Origin: Rhodothermales bacterium | GTDB lineage: Bacteria > Bacteroidota > Rhodothermia > Rhodothermales > VXPQ01 | Direction of reading: 5' to 3' | Length of the DNA: 5,410 bases | Assembly: GCA_028283985.1 (NCBI GenBank) | Contig: JANQSQ010000296.1 | Coordinates: 1-5,410 of the forward strand | Shown: piece after piece, positions 1 through 5,100 of the stretch | Layout: the number at the start of each line of letters is the position of its first letter | Numbering within the stretch: the stretch's first letter is position 1 | Translations under genes and position numbers: made by a program | The notes under the pieces: model-generated | Told to the model about the DNA's origin: nothing | The model's database searches: none | What the model saw: the letters and a program-made list of their open reading frames with translations, nothing else

Positions 1-827
1 GGAACGGGGGTAACCCATTCGGCGTGGGGCGATTGTTTTCCGTACGGATCGGGTTTGCCCCGCAGGTAAGGCACAGCCGACGATGACCATACGGATTCGT
101 TGTCGGCGGTGTGCCCGCCGCTGGAGGAATGGTAGACGGCCTGAATGGGTTTGCCGCGATACGTCAACACCTCCCCTTCCGTCCTGCGAGCCCCTTCGAG
201 AGCCAAAGGCAGAATCACGTCCTCTCCCCGGTATACCTGGGAACGGGTGTCGTCTACGAGGTCGTAGTCCGGTCCGGATTTAGCCGGCGCGATCAGCACG
301 TAGGTGCGGGCCAGTACGGCCATGGCCTTCGATCCTTCCAGGTCGTCGAGGCCGTATTCCGTGGATACGACGGAGGCTACATAGGCTTCGAGCGGGACGG
401 CATTGATCAGTTCCAGGCTCCGGTCGGTCCGGTCCGGTGAAATGAGCAGATTCCCTGCGTACCGCCTCGGGGTCTGCCCGGCCTCGTCTTCCCCTATCCC
501 GATACCGAAAGAGGCGCCGTCCACCGGTTCGGCGCGAAGAGACTCCGCGTACAAGGTGAGCGCATCCGACGATATCCGGAGTTCGTTCGAAGGCCCGTAC
601 GGGGAGATCAGCACGGTCTGCCCGGTCTCCATCTCCAGCAGGGCGTCGGTGTACTCCCCGGCGTGAAGCCGCACGACGCCCTCGTATGCGGAGAGCGTAA
701 TGCTTGTAGGCGCCTGCCTGTCGAGCAGGCGTATCCGCACGTCCTGGGCTTGCGACGGCAGGGCATAAAGCGCCAGAACCAGGATCGCTGCTTTGTACGG
801 AAGAAGGGAGCGCAACAAGGGGGTCAT
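1..827 (-). CDS. SpoIID/LytB-domain secreted protein, C-terminus cut by window edge
   Basis: The minus strand reads without a stop from 827 to the window edge (275 residues, no stop codon reached). Residues 1-27 form a signal peptide: R6 and K12, a hydrophobic run AAILVLALYAL (13-23), then SQA (25-27) as a likely cleavage site. The SpoIID domain follows. PLEAYVASVVSTEYG (145-159) carries the family's catalytic-type glutamate, E147. SKAMAVLARTY (166-176) matches the AVAARTY motif, QVYRG is at 197-201, and YHSSSGGHTADNESVW (232-247) with PYLR (253-256) is the strongest signature. In Bacillus subtilis, SpoIID is a lytic transglycosylase acting on stripped glycan strands; LytB relatives enhance amidases. 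A cell-wall role in the periplasm is inferred here. An in-frame ATG at 881 would add 18 residues ahead of the signal peptide. A purine-rich AAGAGGAGAG (minus strand, 911-902) lies 20 bases before it. I prefer 827 because the signal peptide then starts normally. Confidence 0.87.
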   Translation of the reverse strand, partial: MTPLLRSLLPYKAAILVLALYALPSQAQDVRIRLLDRQAPTSITLSAYEGVVRLHAGEYTDALLEMETGQTVLISPYGPSNELRISSDALTLYAESLRAEPVDGASFGIGIGEDEAGQTPRRYAGNLLISPDRTDRSLELINAVPLEAYVASVVSTEYGLDDLEGSKAMAVLARTYVLIAPAKSGPDYDLVDDTRSQVYRGEDVILPLALEGARRTEGEVLTYRGKPIQAVYHSSSGGHTADNESVWSSSAVPYLRGKPDPYGKQSPHAEWVTPV

Positions 828-1014
828 CAGGTCGCCAGCGTATCCCGGAGAGGCTTCCGGCACGCCCGACCATGGCCTCATGGCCGTTCGGGGTGTTTTC
901 GCTCTCCTCTTTTAAGATAAAGACCTGTTGGGATCAATGAACACGAGGTCGAGAGGTTCCGGGGACGGGCTCGCCCCCGACTGTCCGCCATCCGGAAGCC
1001 TGTGCAGCACATAC

Positions 1015-1045
1015 CGGGAGCGGCAGAGCCTCCCGTCCCGACGGG
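1015..1045 (-). other. overlapping inverted repeats just after the anchor-B stop codon
   Basis: Two GC-rich inverted repeats lie within 40 bases downstream of the stop of the minus-strand gene that ends at 1055. One is CCCGTC/GACGGG at 1032-1037 and 1040-1045. The other is CGGGAG/CTCCCG at 1015-1020 and 1030-1035. They share bases and so are mutually exclusive. They could help end the transcript or protect its 3' end, but no T-run follows on the minus strand, so this is not a standard intrinsic terminator. Confidence 0.25.
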
Positions 1046-1054
1046 TCCTCCCTG

Positions 1055-2737
1055 TTACTTGACCAGCGTCATCGTGCGGGCCACGACCTCCCCCCCGACC
1101 TGTAAGCGGTACACGTACGAACCGCTCGGCAAAGCATCCCCGTCGAACCGCACCGTGTGATGGCCCGCGGGCCGGGAACCGTCGACGAGCACCGCCACTT
1201 CGTGGCCGAGCAGATCGTACACCGCAAGACGGACTTTACCGGCCTGCGGCAACGTATAGCGTATCGTCGTCTCCGGATTGAACGGGTTCGGATAATTGCC
1301 AAGGAGCGTCACTTCGGCAGGCAACTCCTCGTTTTCTGCGCTCGTCACATCCCCCAACAAGGACGGCGCAAGAACAAATAACCCGTCATTCATGCTGGAA
1401 ACCACAATGATTCCGCTTTCGAAATAGGGATAACTGCTCCAGGCTCCGTCAAAGCTTGGAGCATCCGAGGCAGGATGGACATCGAAGTACGCCACTTCGC
1501 GGATGTCATCGAGCGACAACTCGCCGTCGTAGGAAATATCCATGACACGCAATCCGGCCGTATAGTTCGCTTCGTACAATCTGTCCCCGCGGATATACAG
1601 GTTATGATCTGCAGCGGTGGTCGGCCCATGCCAGGCGCCCACAAAAACGGGATCGTCCAGCTCCTCTACATCGAAGATCAAGGTACGGGTCTTAGTCTCT
1701 TCACCCTCATCCAGTTCGTCGTTTACGAAAAGATAGCGGTGGTCTTCCGTCAGCCATCCCTGGTGCGTGTAGGCGAAATTCGGGTATCCGAACACACCGA
1801 GTTCTTCAGGCGAAGCCGGGTCCGTCACATCCGTAATAGCTCCGCCTGTCTCGTCGGCAGTGAAACAAATGTCCTTCCCGGCGTATCTCGTATCCGGTCC
1901 GCTGTAACGAACGCATTGCGCATCGTGCGTGTAGCTGCTGGTTGTGCGACCTCTTACGGAGGAATCGTAGCACCCTGCGAACGCGGGCTGCGCCGGATCG
2001 CTCATGTCCACGATATGCGGGCCCGCACCGCATGAAAATCCGGGCGGCGCCTGCTGAGCGCCTATACCCACGATATATACATGATCCGATATATCGTTGA
2101 CCACCACATTATGCGCCGACTCGAAGGCGTCGTACAGTGCGGTGGGACCGAAGGCCACCGGAGGATTCGCCACATTCCGGAGTTGCGAGAGATCGAACAC
2201 CTGCATGCCGTGCGAGCGGGCAGCATCGGCTACAATGACGGCATGATCGTTCACGACCTTTATGTCGCGCCACCAACTGGCCTGGCTGCCGGGCGTCATC
2301 GGCAGCATTCCGACGAACAAGGGATTTTCGGGATCGCGCAGATCGAAAAACGCGGCGCCGTAGACCCCCCCGAGCAGCGCGTACTCGACACCCGTAACCG
2401 GATCGGTCCACCCCCAGATGTCATTGAAGCAGTCGTACGAAGACGAAGAAGGGCAAAATCCCTCCATATCCTCCCGGGGAAAAAAAGCCAGCAAATCCAG
2501 GTCCTTGCAGGGATACCCGGCGGCTTCTCCATCCACACAGGGCACCCGCCCTGTAACGCGCGCTCTTCGGGAAACTCCGTCGTGCGCGTCATCCACGCGA
2601 ACCGACGCGGCCTTGCCGTCTCCGACCTGCTGCTGGAAGAATCGAGCCGAAGAAGCATCTGCGGAGGAAACCACGAACAGAAGCACAAGACCGGCAAGAG
2701 CGCCAACACTGGCGATGAACCTGATGAGGGCGGACAT
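1055..2737 (-). CDS. Choice-of-anchor B family secreted protein with T9SS sorting domain
   Basis: A complete 560-residue protein. Residues 1-28 are a signal peptide (hydrophobic core about 10-23, cleavage after SADA). The body, about 65-458, follows the choice-of-anchor B family pattern: YPCKDLDLLAFF (75-86), DIWGWTDPVTGVEYALLGG (106-124), WWRDIKVVNDHAVIVADA (155-172), HGMQVFDL (176-183), YTHDAQCVRYSGPD (269-282), YTHQGWLTEDHRYLFVNDE (323-341) and DHNLYIRGDRLYEANY (377-392). LVIVD-like strands (FFDLRDPENP, HIVDMSDPAQP, ITDVTDPASP, LIFDVEELDDP) suggest a beta-propeller. Eight cysteines (67, 77, 95, 103, 236, 256, 275, 291) fit an exported, disulphide-bonded fold. Residues 478-560 are a T9SS type A sorting domain (NYPNPFNPET, then PSGSYVYRL and the end TMTLVK). 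That implies Sec export, outer-membrane passage by T9SS, and surface attachment or release. The biological role of the family is unknown. No Shine-Dalgarno is visible before the ATG. Confidence 0.93.
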   Translation of the reverse strand: MSALIRFIASVGALAGLVLLFVVSSADASSARFFQQQVGDGKAASVRVDDAHDGVSRRARVTGRVPCVDGEAAGYPCKDLDLLAFFPREDMEGFCPSSSSYDCFNDIWGWTDPVTGVEYALLGGVYGAAFFDLRDPENPLFVGMLPMTPGSQASWWRDIKVVNDHAVIVADAARSHGMQVFDLSQLRNVANPPVAFGPTALYDAFESAHNVVVNDISDHVYIVGIGAQQAPPGFSCGAGPHIVDMSDPAQPAFAGCYDSSVRGRTTSSYTHDAQCVRYSGPDTRYAGKDICFTADETGGAITDVTDPASPEELGVFGYPNFAYTHQGWLTEDHRYLFVNDELDEGEETKTRTLIFDVEELDDPVFVGAWHGPTTAADHNLYIRGDRLYEANYTAGLRVMDISYDGELSLDDIREVAYFDVHPASDAPSFDGAWSSYPYFESGIIVVSSMNDGLFVLAPSLLGDVTSAENEELPAEVTLLGNYPNPFNPETTIRYTLPQAGKVRLAVYDLLGHEVAVLVDGSRPAGHHTVRFDGDALPSGSYVYRLQVGGEVVARTMTLVK

Positions 2738-3108
2738 GACTGGCTTGAGGTATGACCAGGCGTGGATATGGGAGGTTGTTACAGATTATCAACACACTAA
2801 GTGTTTTACAAGCCATTTATATATCTTAACTGTAACATTACAGACTATATATGTAACATTATTGTGACTTTATAGTATATCTGTCATTCGGCATCCTTCG
2901 GACCAGATCCTTGCAGAATCGGAATTGATCGATCAGCTGATGCCGTTTCGTACATGTCCGCACCCGTAGCCGTCAAATCGCGCATAGCCACGCTGCATAA
3001 GCCGCACAAGGATACAGCCGAGAGGCAGACGATGGCTGCTTCGGGATCCCGGGCCTGCGGGATACGTTCGCAGACGCACATTGACGCACCTATTCTTTCG
3101 GCCCCGCC
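2738..3108. promoter_or_regulatory. divergent intergenic region between anchor-B gene and TatD gene
   Basis: This 371-base gap separates two divergent starts and must hold promoters for both, unless TatD is read from further away. Its left half (about 2775-2890) is strikingly AT-rich against its surroundings and is the likely promoter region. On the minus strand, TTGTAA (2812-2807), 15 bases, then GATAAT (2791-2786) could be a sigma-70-like pair with a short spacer; this is weak. The right half (about 2890-3108) is GC-rich. It contains only small palindromes (TGATCGATCA at 2926-2935, ATCAGCTGAT at 2932-2941) and a 7-base inverted repeat CGGCATC/GATGCCG (2889-2895 and 2939-2945). I found no convincing gene, tRNA or terminator in it. 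Confidence 0.45.
2830..2862. promoter_or_regulatory. operator-like palindrome plus direct repeat
   Basis: CTGTAA-CA-TTACAG (2830-2843) is a perfect 6-base inverted repeat with a 2-base spacer. The string TGTAACATTA occurs at 2831-2840 and again at 2852-2861, offset by 21 bases, about two helical turns. An inverted copy of its left part, TGTTACAG, lies at 2777-2784, nearer the anchor-B gene. This pattern fits a dimeric transcription factor with two to three sites in the divergent promoter region. The regulator is not in the window and I cannot name it. Confidence 0.4.
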
Positions 3109-3888
3109 ATGCTTATCGATACGCATGCACACCTGTATCTCGACCAGTTCGAAGACGATCTGGAAGCCGCGATCGACCGGGCCCGCGAGGCCGGCGTAAC
3201 GCGGATACTGCTTCCTGCCATCGACGTGCCGTCCGTGCATCGCGCCCTGGAACTGTGCGAGCGGTTCGACGGCCTGTACGCCATGGCCGCCCTGCACCCG
3301 ACGGAAACGAAAGAGGCGACTTCTTCGGATTTCGATGCGGTGGCGGCGCTATGCGACGATCCGCATGTGGTGGCGGTAGGCGAATCCGGCCTCGATTACT
3401 ACCGGGACCGCTCTTTCGACGACCGGCAGCAGGAATTTCTGCGCCTGCACATCCGGCTGGCGATGGACCGGAAACTGCCTATCGTCTTTCACAACCGGGA
3501 AGCCTTCAGCGACCTGATCCGGATTGTCGAAGAGGAATGGGGGAATTCAAAGGAGATGGACGGCCGGCGGGGCGTGTTTCACTGCTTCACGGGTACGCCC
3601 GAAGAGGCCGCGCGCATCGTGCAGGCCGGGTTTGTGGTCGGCATCGGGGGCATCGTAACCTTCAGGAATGCCGGTCTGGCCGAGCGGGTGCGCAGTATCC
3701 CACTCGACCGGATCGTACTCGTAACCGATGCGCCCTGGCTTGCGCCTATGCCATACAGGGGCAAGCGAAACGAGCCCGCCTATGTACGCTTTGTGGCGGA
3801 ACGGCTGGCCTTGGAAAAAGAGGTGTCGCTGGAAGAGGTGGCCGGGGTTACGAGCCGGACGGCCCGGGAGGTTTTCGGGATTGGGTAG
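3109..3888 (+). CDS. TatD family metal-dependent hydrolase
   Basis: A full-length 259-residue TatD-family enzyme of the amidohydrolase superfamily (TIM barrel, cytoplasmic). Metal-site motifs occur in order: DTHAHL (H6 and H8), VGESGLDYYRD (E92), PIVFHNR (H128), GVFHCFTG (H158) and VTDAPWLAP (D207). GIGGIVTFRNA (178-188) and the C-terminal EEVAGVTSRTAREVFGI helix are also typical. Family members are divalent-metal-dependent nucleases; E. coli TatD is a DNase with 3'-5' exonuclease activity. The exact substrate cannot be read from sequence. The start is fixed by the usual N-terminus MLIDTHAHL. No clear Shine-Dalgarno precedes it. One oddity: the usual ETD of the last metal motif is VTD here (V205), with the metal-binding aspartate kept. 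The gene stands alone, with a divergent neighbour upstream and a 276-base gap downstream. Confidence 0.95.
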   Translation: MLIDTHAHLYLDQFEDDLEAAIDRAREAGVTRILLPAIDVPSVHRALELCERFDGLYAMAALHPTETKEATSSDFDAVAALCDDPHVVAVGESGLDYYRDRSFDDRQQEFLRLHIRLAMDRKLPIVFHNREAFSDLIRIVEEEWGNSKEMDGRRGVFHCFTGTPEEAARIVQAGFVVGIGGIVTFRNAGLAERVRSIPLDRIVLVTDAPWLAPMPYRGKRNEPAYVRFVAERLALEKEVSLEEVAGVTSRTAREVFGIG

Positions 3889-3907
3889 GCGCCTTAAATA
3901 CCTCTTT

Positions 3908-3983
3908 TGAGTAAAAACTACTCCAAAAAGGAGTAAAAACTACTCCGAAATGGAGTAGAAATTACACATAAGGGGGTAAAAAC
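3908..3983. repeat. phased array of alternating inverted half-sites (GGAGTA / TACTCC)
   Basis: Starting 20 bases after the TatD stop, the half-site GGAGTA and its complement TACTCC alternate every 11 bases: 3908-3913 (TGAGTA), 3919-3924, 3930-3935, 3941-3946 and 3952-3957, then a decayed 3963-3965 (TAC only) and GGGGTA at 3973-3978. Spacers are A-rich 5-mers (AAAAC, AAAAA, AAAAC, GAAAT, GAAAT). The result is a 22-base tandem repeat, about three to four copies, weakening to the right. One half-site per helical turn on the same DNA face suits cooperative binding of a dimeric regulator. It lies upstream of the 4165 gene, so an operator for that gene pair is the simplest reading. RNA hairpins or a minus-strand terminator are alternatives. 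Confidence 0.8.
3925..3946 (-). terminator. possible weak intrinsic terminator on the minus strand
   Basis: Read on the minus strand, GGAGTA-GTTTT-TACTCC (3946-3930) forms a 6-base-pair stem with a 5-base loop and is followed at once by TTTTT (3929-3925). This is a short but proper intrinsic-terminator shape. It could stop antisense transcription entering TatD from the right. The stem is weak and no minus-strand gene ends nearby, so it may only be a by-product of the repeat array. Confidence 0.3.
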
Positions 3984-4106
3984 GGATCATTGAGACCCGG
4001 CAAACTCCGCCAGCGCACTGTCGCAAGGAATGGGGCCGCCCGTCCGATTGTAACAAGGTTGAGAAGCAAGGAACCGCCAACGCAGGCATCCGTAACGCAC
4101 CATTGG

Positions 4107-4139
4107 AGAGGGCAGCAAATCGCCGCCCTGCCCTCTTTT
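4107..4139 (+). terminator. intrinsic terminator hairpin in the leader of the 4165 gene
   Basis: AGAGGGCAG (4107-4115) pairs perfectly with CTGCCCTCT (4128-4136) around a 12-base loop. TTTT (4136-4139) follows, its first base shared with the stem. Two G-T wobble pairs can extend the base of the stem. It sits 25 bases before the ATG at 4165 and 219 bases after the TatD stop. The roughly 120 bases between the repeat array and this hairpin show no credible gene. It may end TatD transcripts, end a short leader RNA, or act as an attenuator for the gene pair downstream. Confidence 0.6.
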
Positions 4140-4154
4140 CGGAAAATACAGAAC

Positions 4155-4160
4155 GGGGGA
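4155..4160 (+). promoter_or_regulatory. Shine-Dalgarno-like GGGGGA
   Basis: A purine run, GGGGGA, ends four bases before the ATG at 4165. It is one of the few ribosome-binding-like sites in the window and supports that start. It lies 15 bases downstream of the terminator T-run, so any read-through transcript would carry it. Confidence 0.4.
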
Positions 4161-4164
4161 TATC

Positions 4165-4503
4165 ATGATCAGAACAAAAATATCGGAGCAGGACCTCGAA
4201 AAGGTCAGGGACATCGTGGCCCGGGACCTGGCGAAACGCTTCAGCCCTGAAGAATTCACCTTCGATCCCATTATAGTCAAGCATGATCTTGACCATGACG
4301 GAGACGAGATCCTCCGGATAAAGATTATTTTCGATGGCGATCAGAACAATCTTGATCCCAGCTGGACGGTGGGAATAGTCGGGCGCATTTACCCCGAATT
4401 GGAAGCGATTCCCGGAGCGGCCTACCCGATCACCTCGTTTATCGAGAAATCCGAGTGGGAGGATCCGTATAACCATCTTATGGATCATGAAATAGAAAGA
4501 TGA
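4165..4503 (+). CDS. Conserved-looking acidic protein of unknown function, upstream of HEPN gene
   Basis: A 112-residue soluble protein with no signal peptide or membrane segment; I do not recognise a named family. An N-terminal helix (SEQDLEKVRDIVARDLAKRF, 7-26) leads into FTFDPIIVKHDLDHDGDE (31-48) and the strand-like ILRIKIIFDGDQ (49-60). LDPSWTVGIVGRIYPELEAI (63-82) and SFIEKSEWED (91-100) close the protein. It is rich in aspartate and glutamate. It lacks the GSxxxG...DxD pattern of MNT nucleotidyltransferases, the common partner of HEPN proteins. The HEPN-like gene follows after 79 bases on the same strand, so an antitoxin or partner role is possible, by context only. Five 60-base blocks that I counted give 151 G+C of 300, against 116 of 180 in TatD, which hints at separate origin. 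The minus-strand reading of this region lacks such coherent structure. Confidence 0.82.
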   Translation: MIRTKISEQDLEKVRDIVARDLAKRFSPEEFTFDPIIVKHDLDHDGDEILRIKIIFDGDQNNLDPSWTVGIVGRIYPELEAIPGAAYPITSFIEKSEWEDPYNHLMDHEIER

Positions 4504-4528
4504 GCAGATATGCGTAACAGCCTGTCCC

Positions 4529-4545
4529 CAATCACCTTATGATTG
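4529..4545. repeat. 17-base palindrome between the two genes of the pair
   Basis: CAATCA-CCTTA-TGATTG is a perfect 6-base inverted repeat with a 5-base spacer, in the 79-base gap between the acidic protein gene and the HEPN-like gene. The gap is AT-rich after it (4546-4570). It could be an operator, an mRNA hairpin setting the ratio of the two products, or chance. No T-run follows, so it is not a standard terminator. Confidence 0.3.
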
Positions 4546-4582
4546 ATCGAACATTAATTTTACAAATCGGAAGTACTGGGTT

Positions 4583-5053
4583 ATGGAGCCGCAAGATTTC
4601 ATTGCAATCTCGGAAGAATTGATTCCGACAGGACAAGGAGGCCCAAACAGATCCTGTCTCCGACGCGCTGTCAGTACAACGTACTATGCCCTGTTCCACT
4701 GCCTTGCGCACTCCTGTGCGGATACGCTCATAGGTGGCTCGAGCGCGGTTCGCAAGACAAATGCCTGGATATTGACCTATCGAGCGCTGAATCACGGTTT
4801 CGCCAAACAACGATGCCGGGATGAAAACGGCCTCGGCCAATTTCCATTAGAAATCCGGGGATTCGCCGAAACTTTCGCTCGAATGCAGGAAAGCCGCCAC
4901 CGCGCGGATTACGCTCCGGACGAGGTGCTGCAAAAGTCGGAAGTGATCCGGAGTATTCAGGAAGCGAAAGCCGCTATCAGGAATTTCGAGGGGAAATCTC
5001 TTGCGGAACGGCGGGCCTTCGCCGCATATATTTTGTTCAAGGGGCGGGATTAG
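4583..5053 (+). CDS. HEPN-like domain protein (possible toxin or RNase component)
   Basis: A complete 156-residue, mostly helical cytoplasmic protein. CLRRAVSTTYYALFHCLAH (25-43) matches the first conserved helix of HEPN/UPF0332-type proteins (R..Y.A.fH). AWILTYRALNHGFAKQRC (61-78) and SRHRADYAPDE (104-114) follow; R..ADY is the usual late motif of the group. The C-terminus RRAFAAYILFKGRD is basic and helical. HEPN proteins are often RNases in toxin-antitoxin, CRISPR and abortive-infection systems. The hallmark R-x4-6-H is not clearly present here; the nearest is R67-x3-H71. Catalysis is therefore uncertain, and the protein may be non-catalytic or use another site. Four 60-base blocks I counted give 133 G+C of 240, below TatD. 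The start ATG at 4583 has only a weak upstream purine run. The gene is convergent with the next one, 47 bases away. Confidence 0.85.
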   Translation: MEPQDFIAISEELIPTGQGGPNRSCLRRAVSTTYYALFHCLAHSCADTLIGGSSAVRKTNAWILTYRALNHGFAKQRCRDENGLGQFPLEIRGFAETFARMQESRHRADYAPDEVLQKSEVIRSIQEAKAAIRNFEGKSLAERRAFAAYILFKGRD

Positions 5054-5100
5054 GCGAAAGATCGGAGCGTTAACGGTGTGATGGCGCCCTCTTCGGTTGG

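Noticed and set aside
280..873. An arginine-rich 197-residue minus-strand reading
   Set aside because: It is out of frame with the SpoIID-domain protein on the same strand. That frame carries a signal peptide and all the family motifs; this one has low-complexity Arg/Gly composition and no motif.
960..979. Hairpin CGGGG/CCCCG as a terminator
   Set aside because: The stem is plausible, but no T-run follows on either strand, and it lies 75 bases beyond the anchor-B stop.
2081..2867. Plus-strand readings of 149 and 224 residues
   Set aside because: They lie opposite the N-terminal half of the anchor-B gene, which is clearly real. They show no domain-like pattern.
2884..3297. A 137-residue minus-strand reading running into the TatD gene
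   Set aside because: Half of it is antisense to the conserved N-terminus of TatD, and the remainder (65 residues from 3079) has no recognisable features or ribosome-binding site.
3908..3983. CRISPR array
   Set aside because: The unit is 22 bases with 5-base spacers that are nearly identical, not unique spacers of about 30 bases. No cas genes are present.
3901..4139. CCTCTTTT at 3901-3908 and 4132-4139 as target-site duplication of an inserted element
   Set aside because: An 8-base repeat of such simple sequence is expected by chance in a window of this size, and the second copy is part of the terminator stem and T-run.
3940..4488. A 182-residue minus-strand reading opposite the 4165 gene
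   Set aside because: It crosses the terminator hairpin and part of the repeat array and has irregular composition. The plus-strand frame gives a coherent acidic protein with a Shine-Dalgarno-like site.
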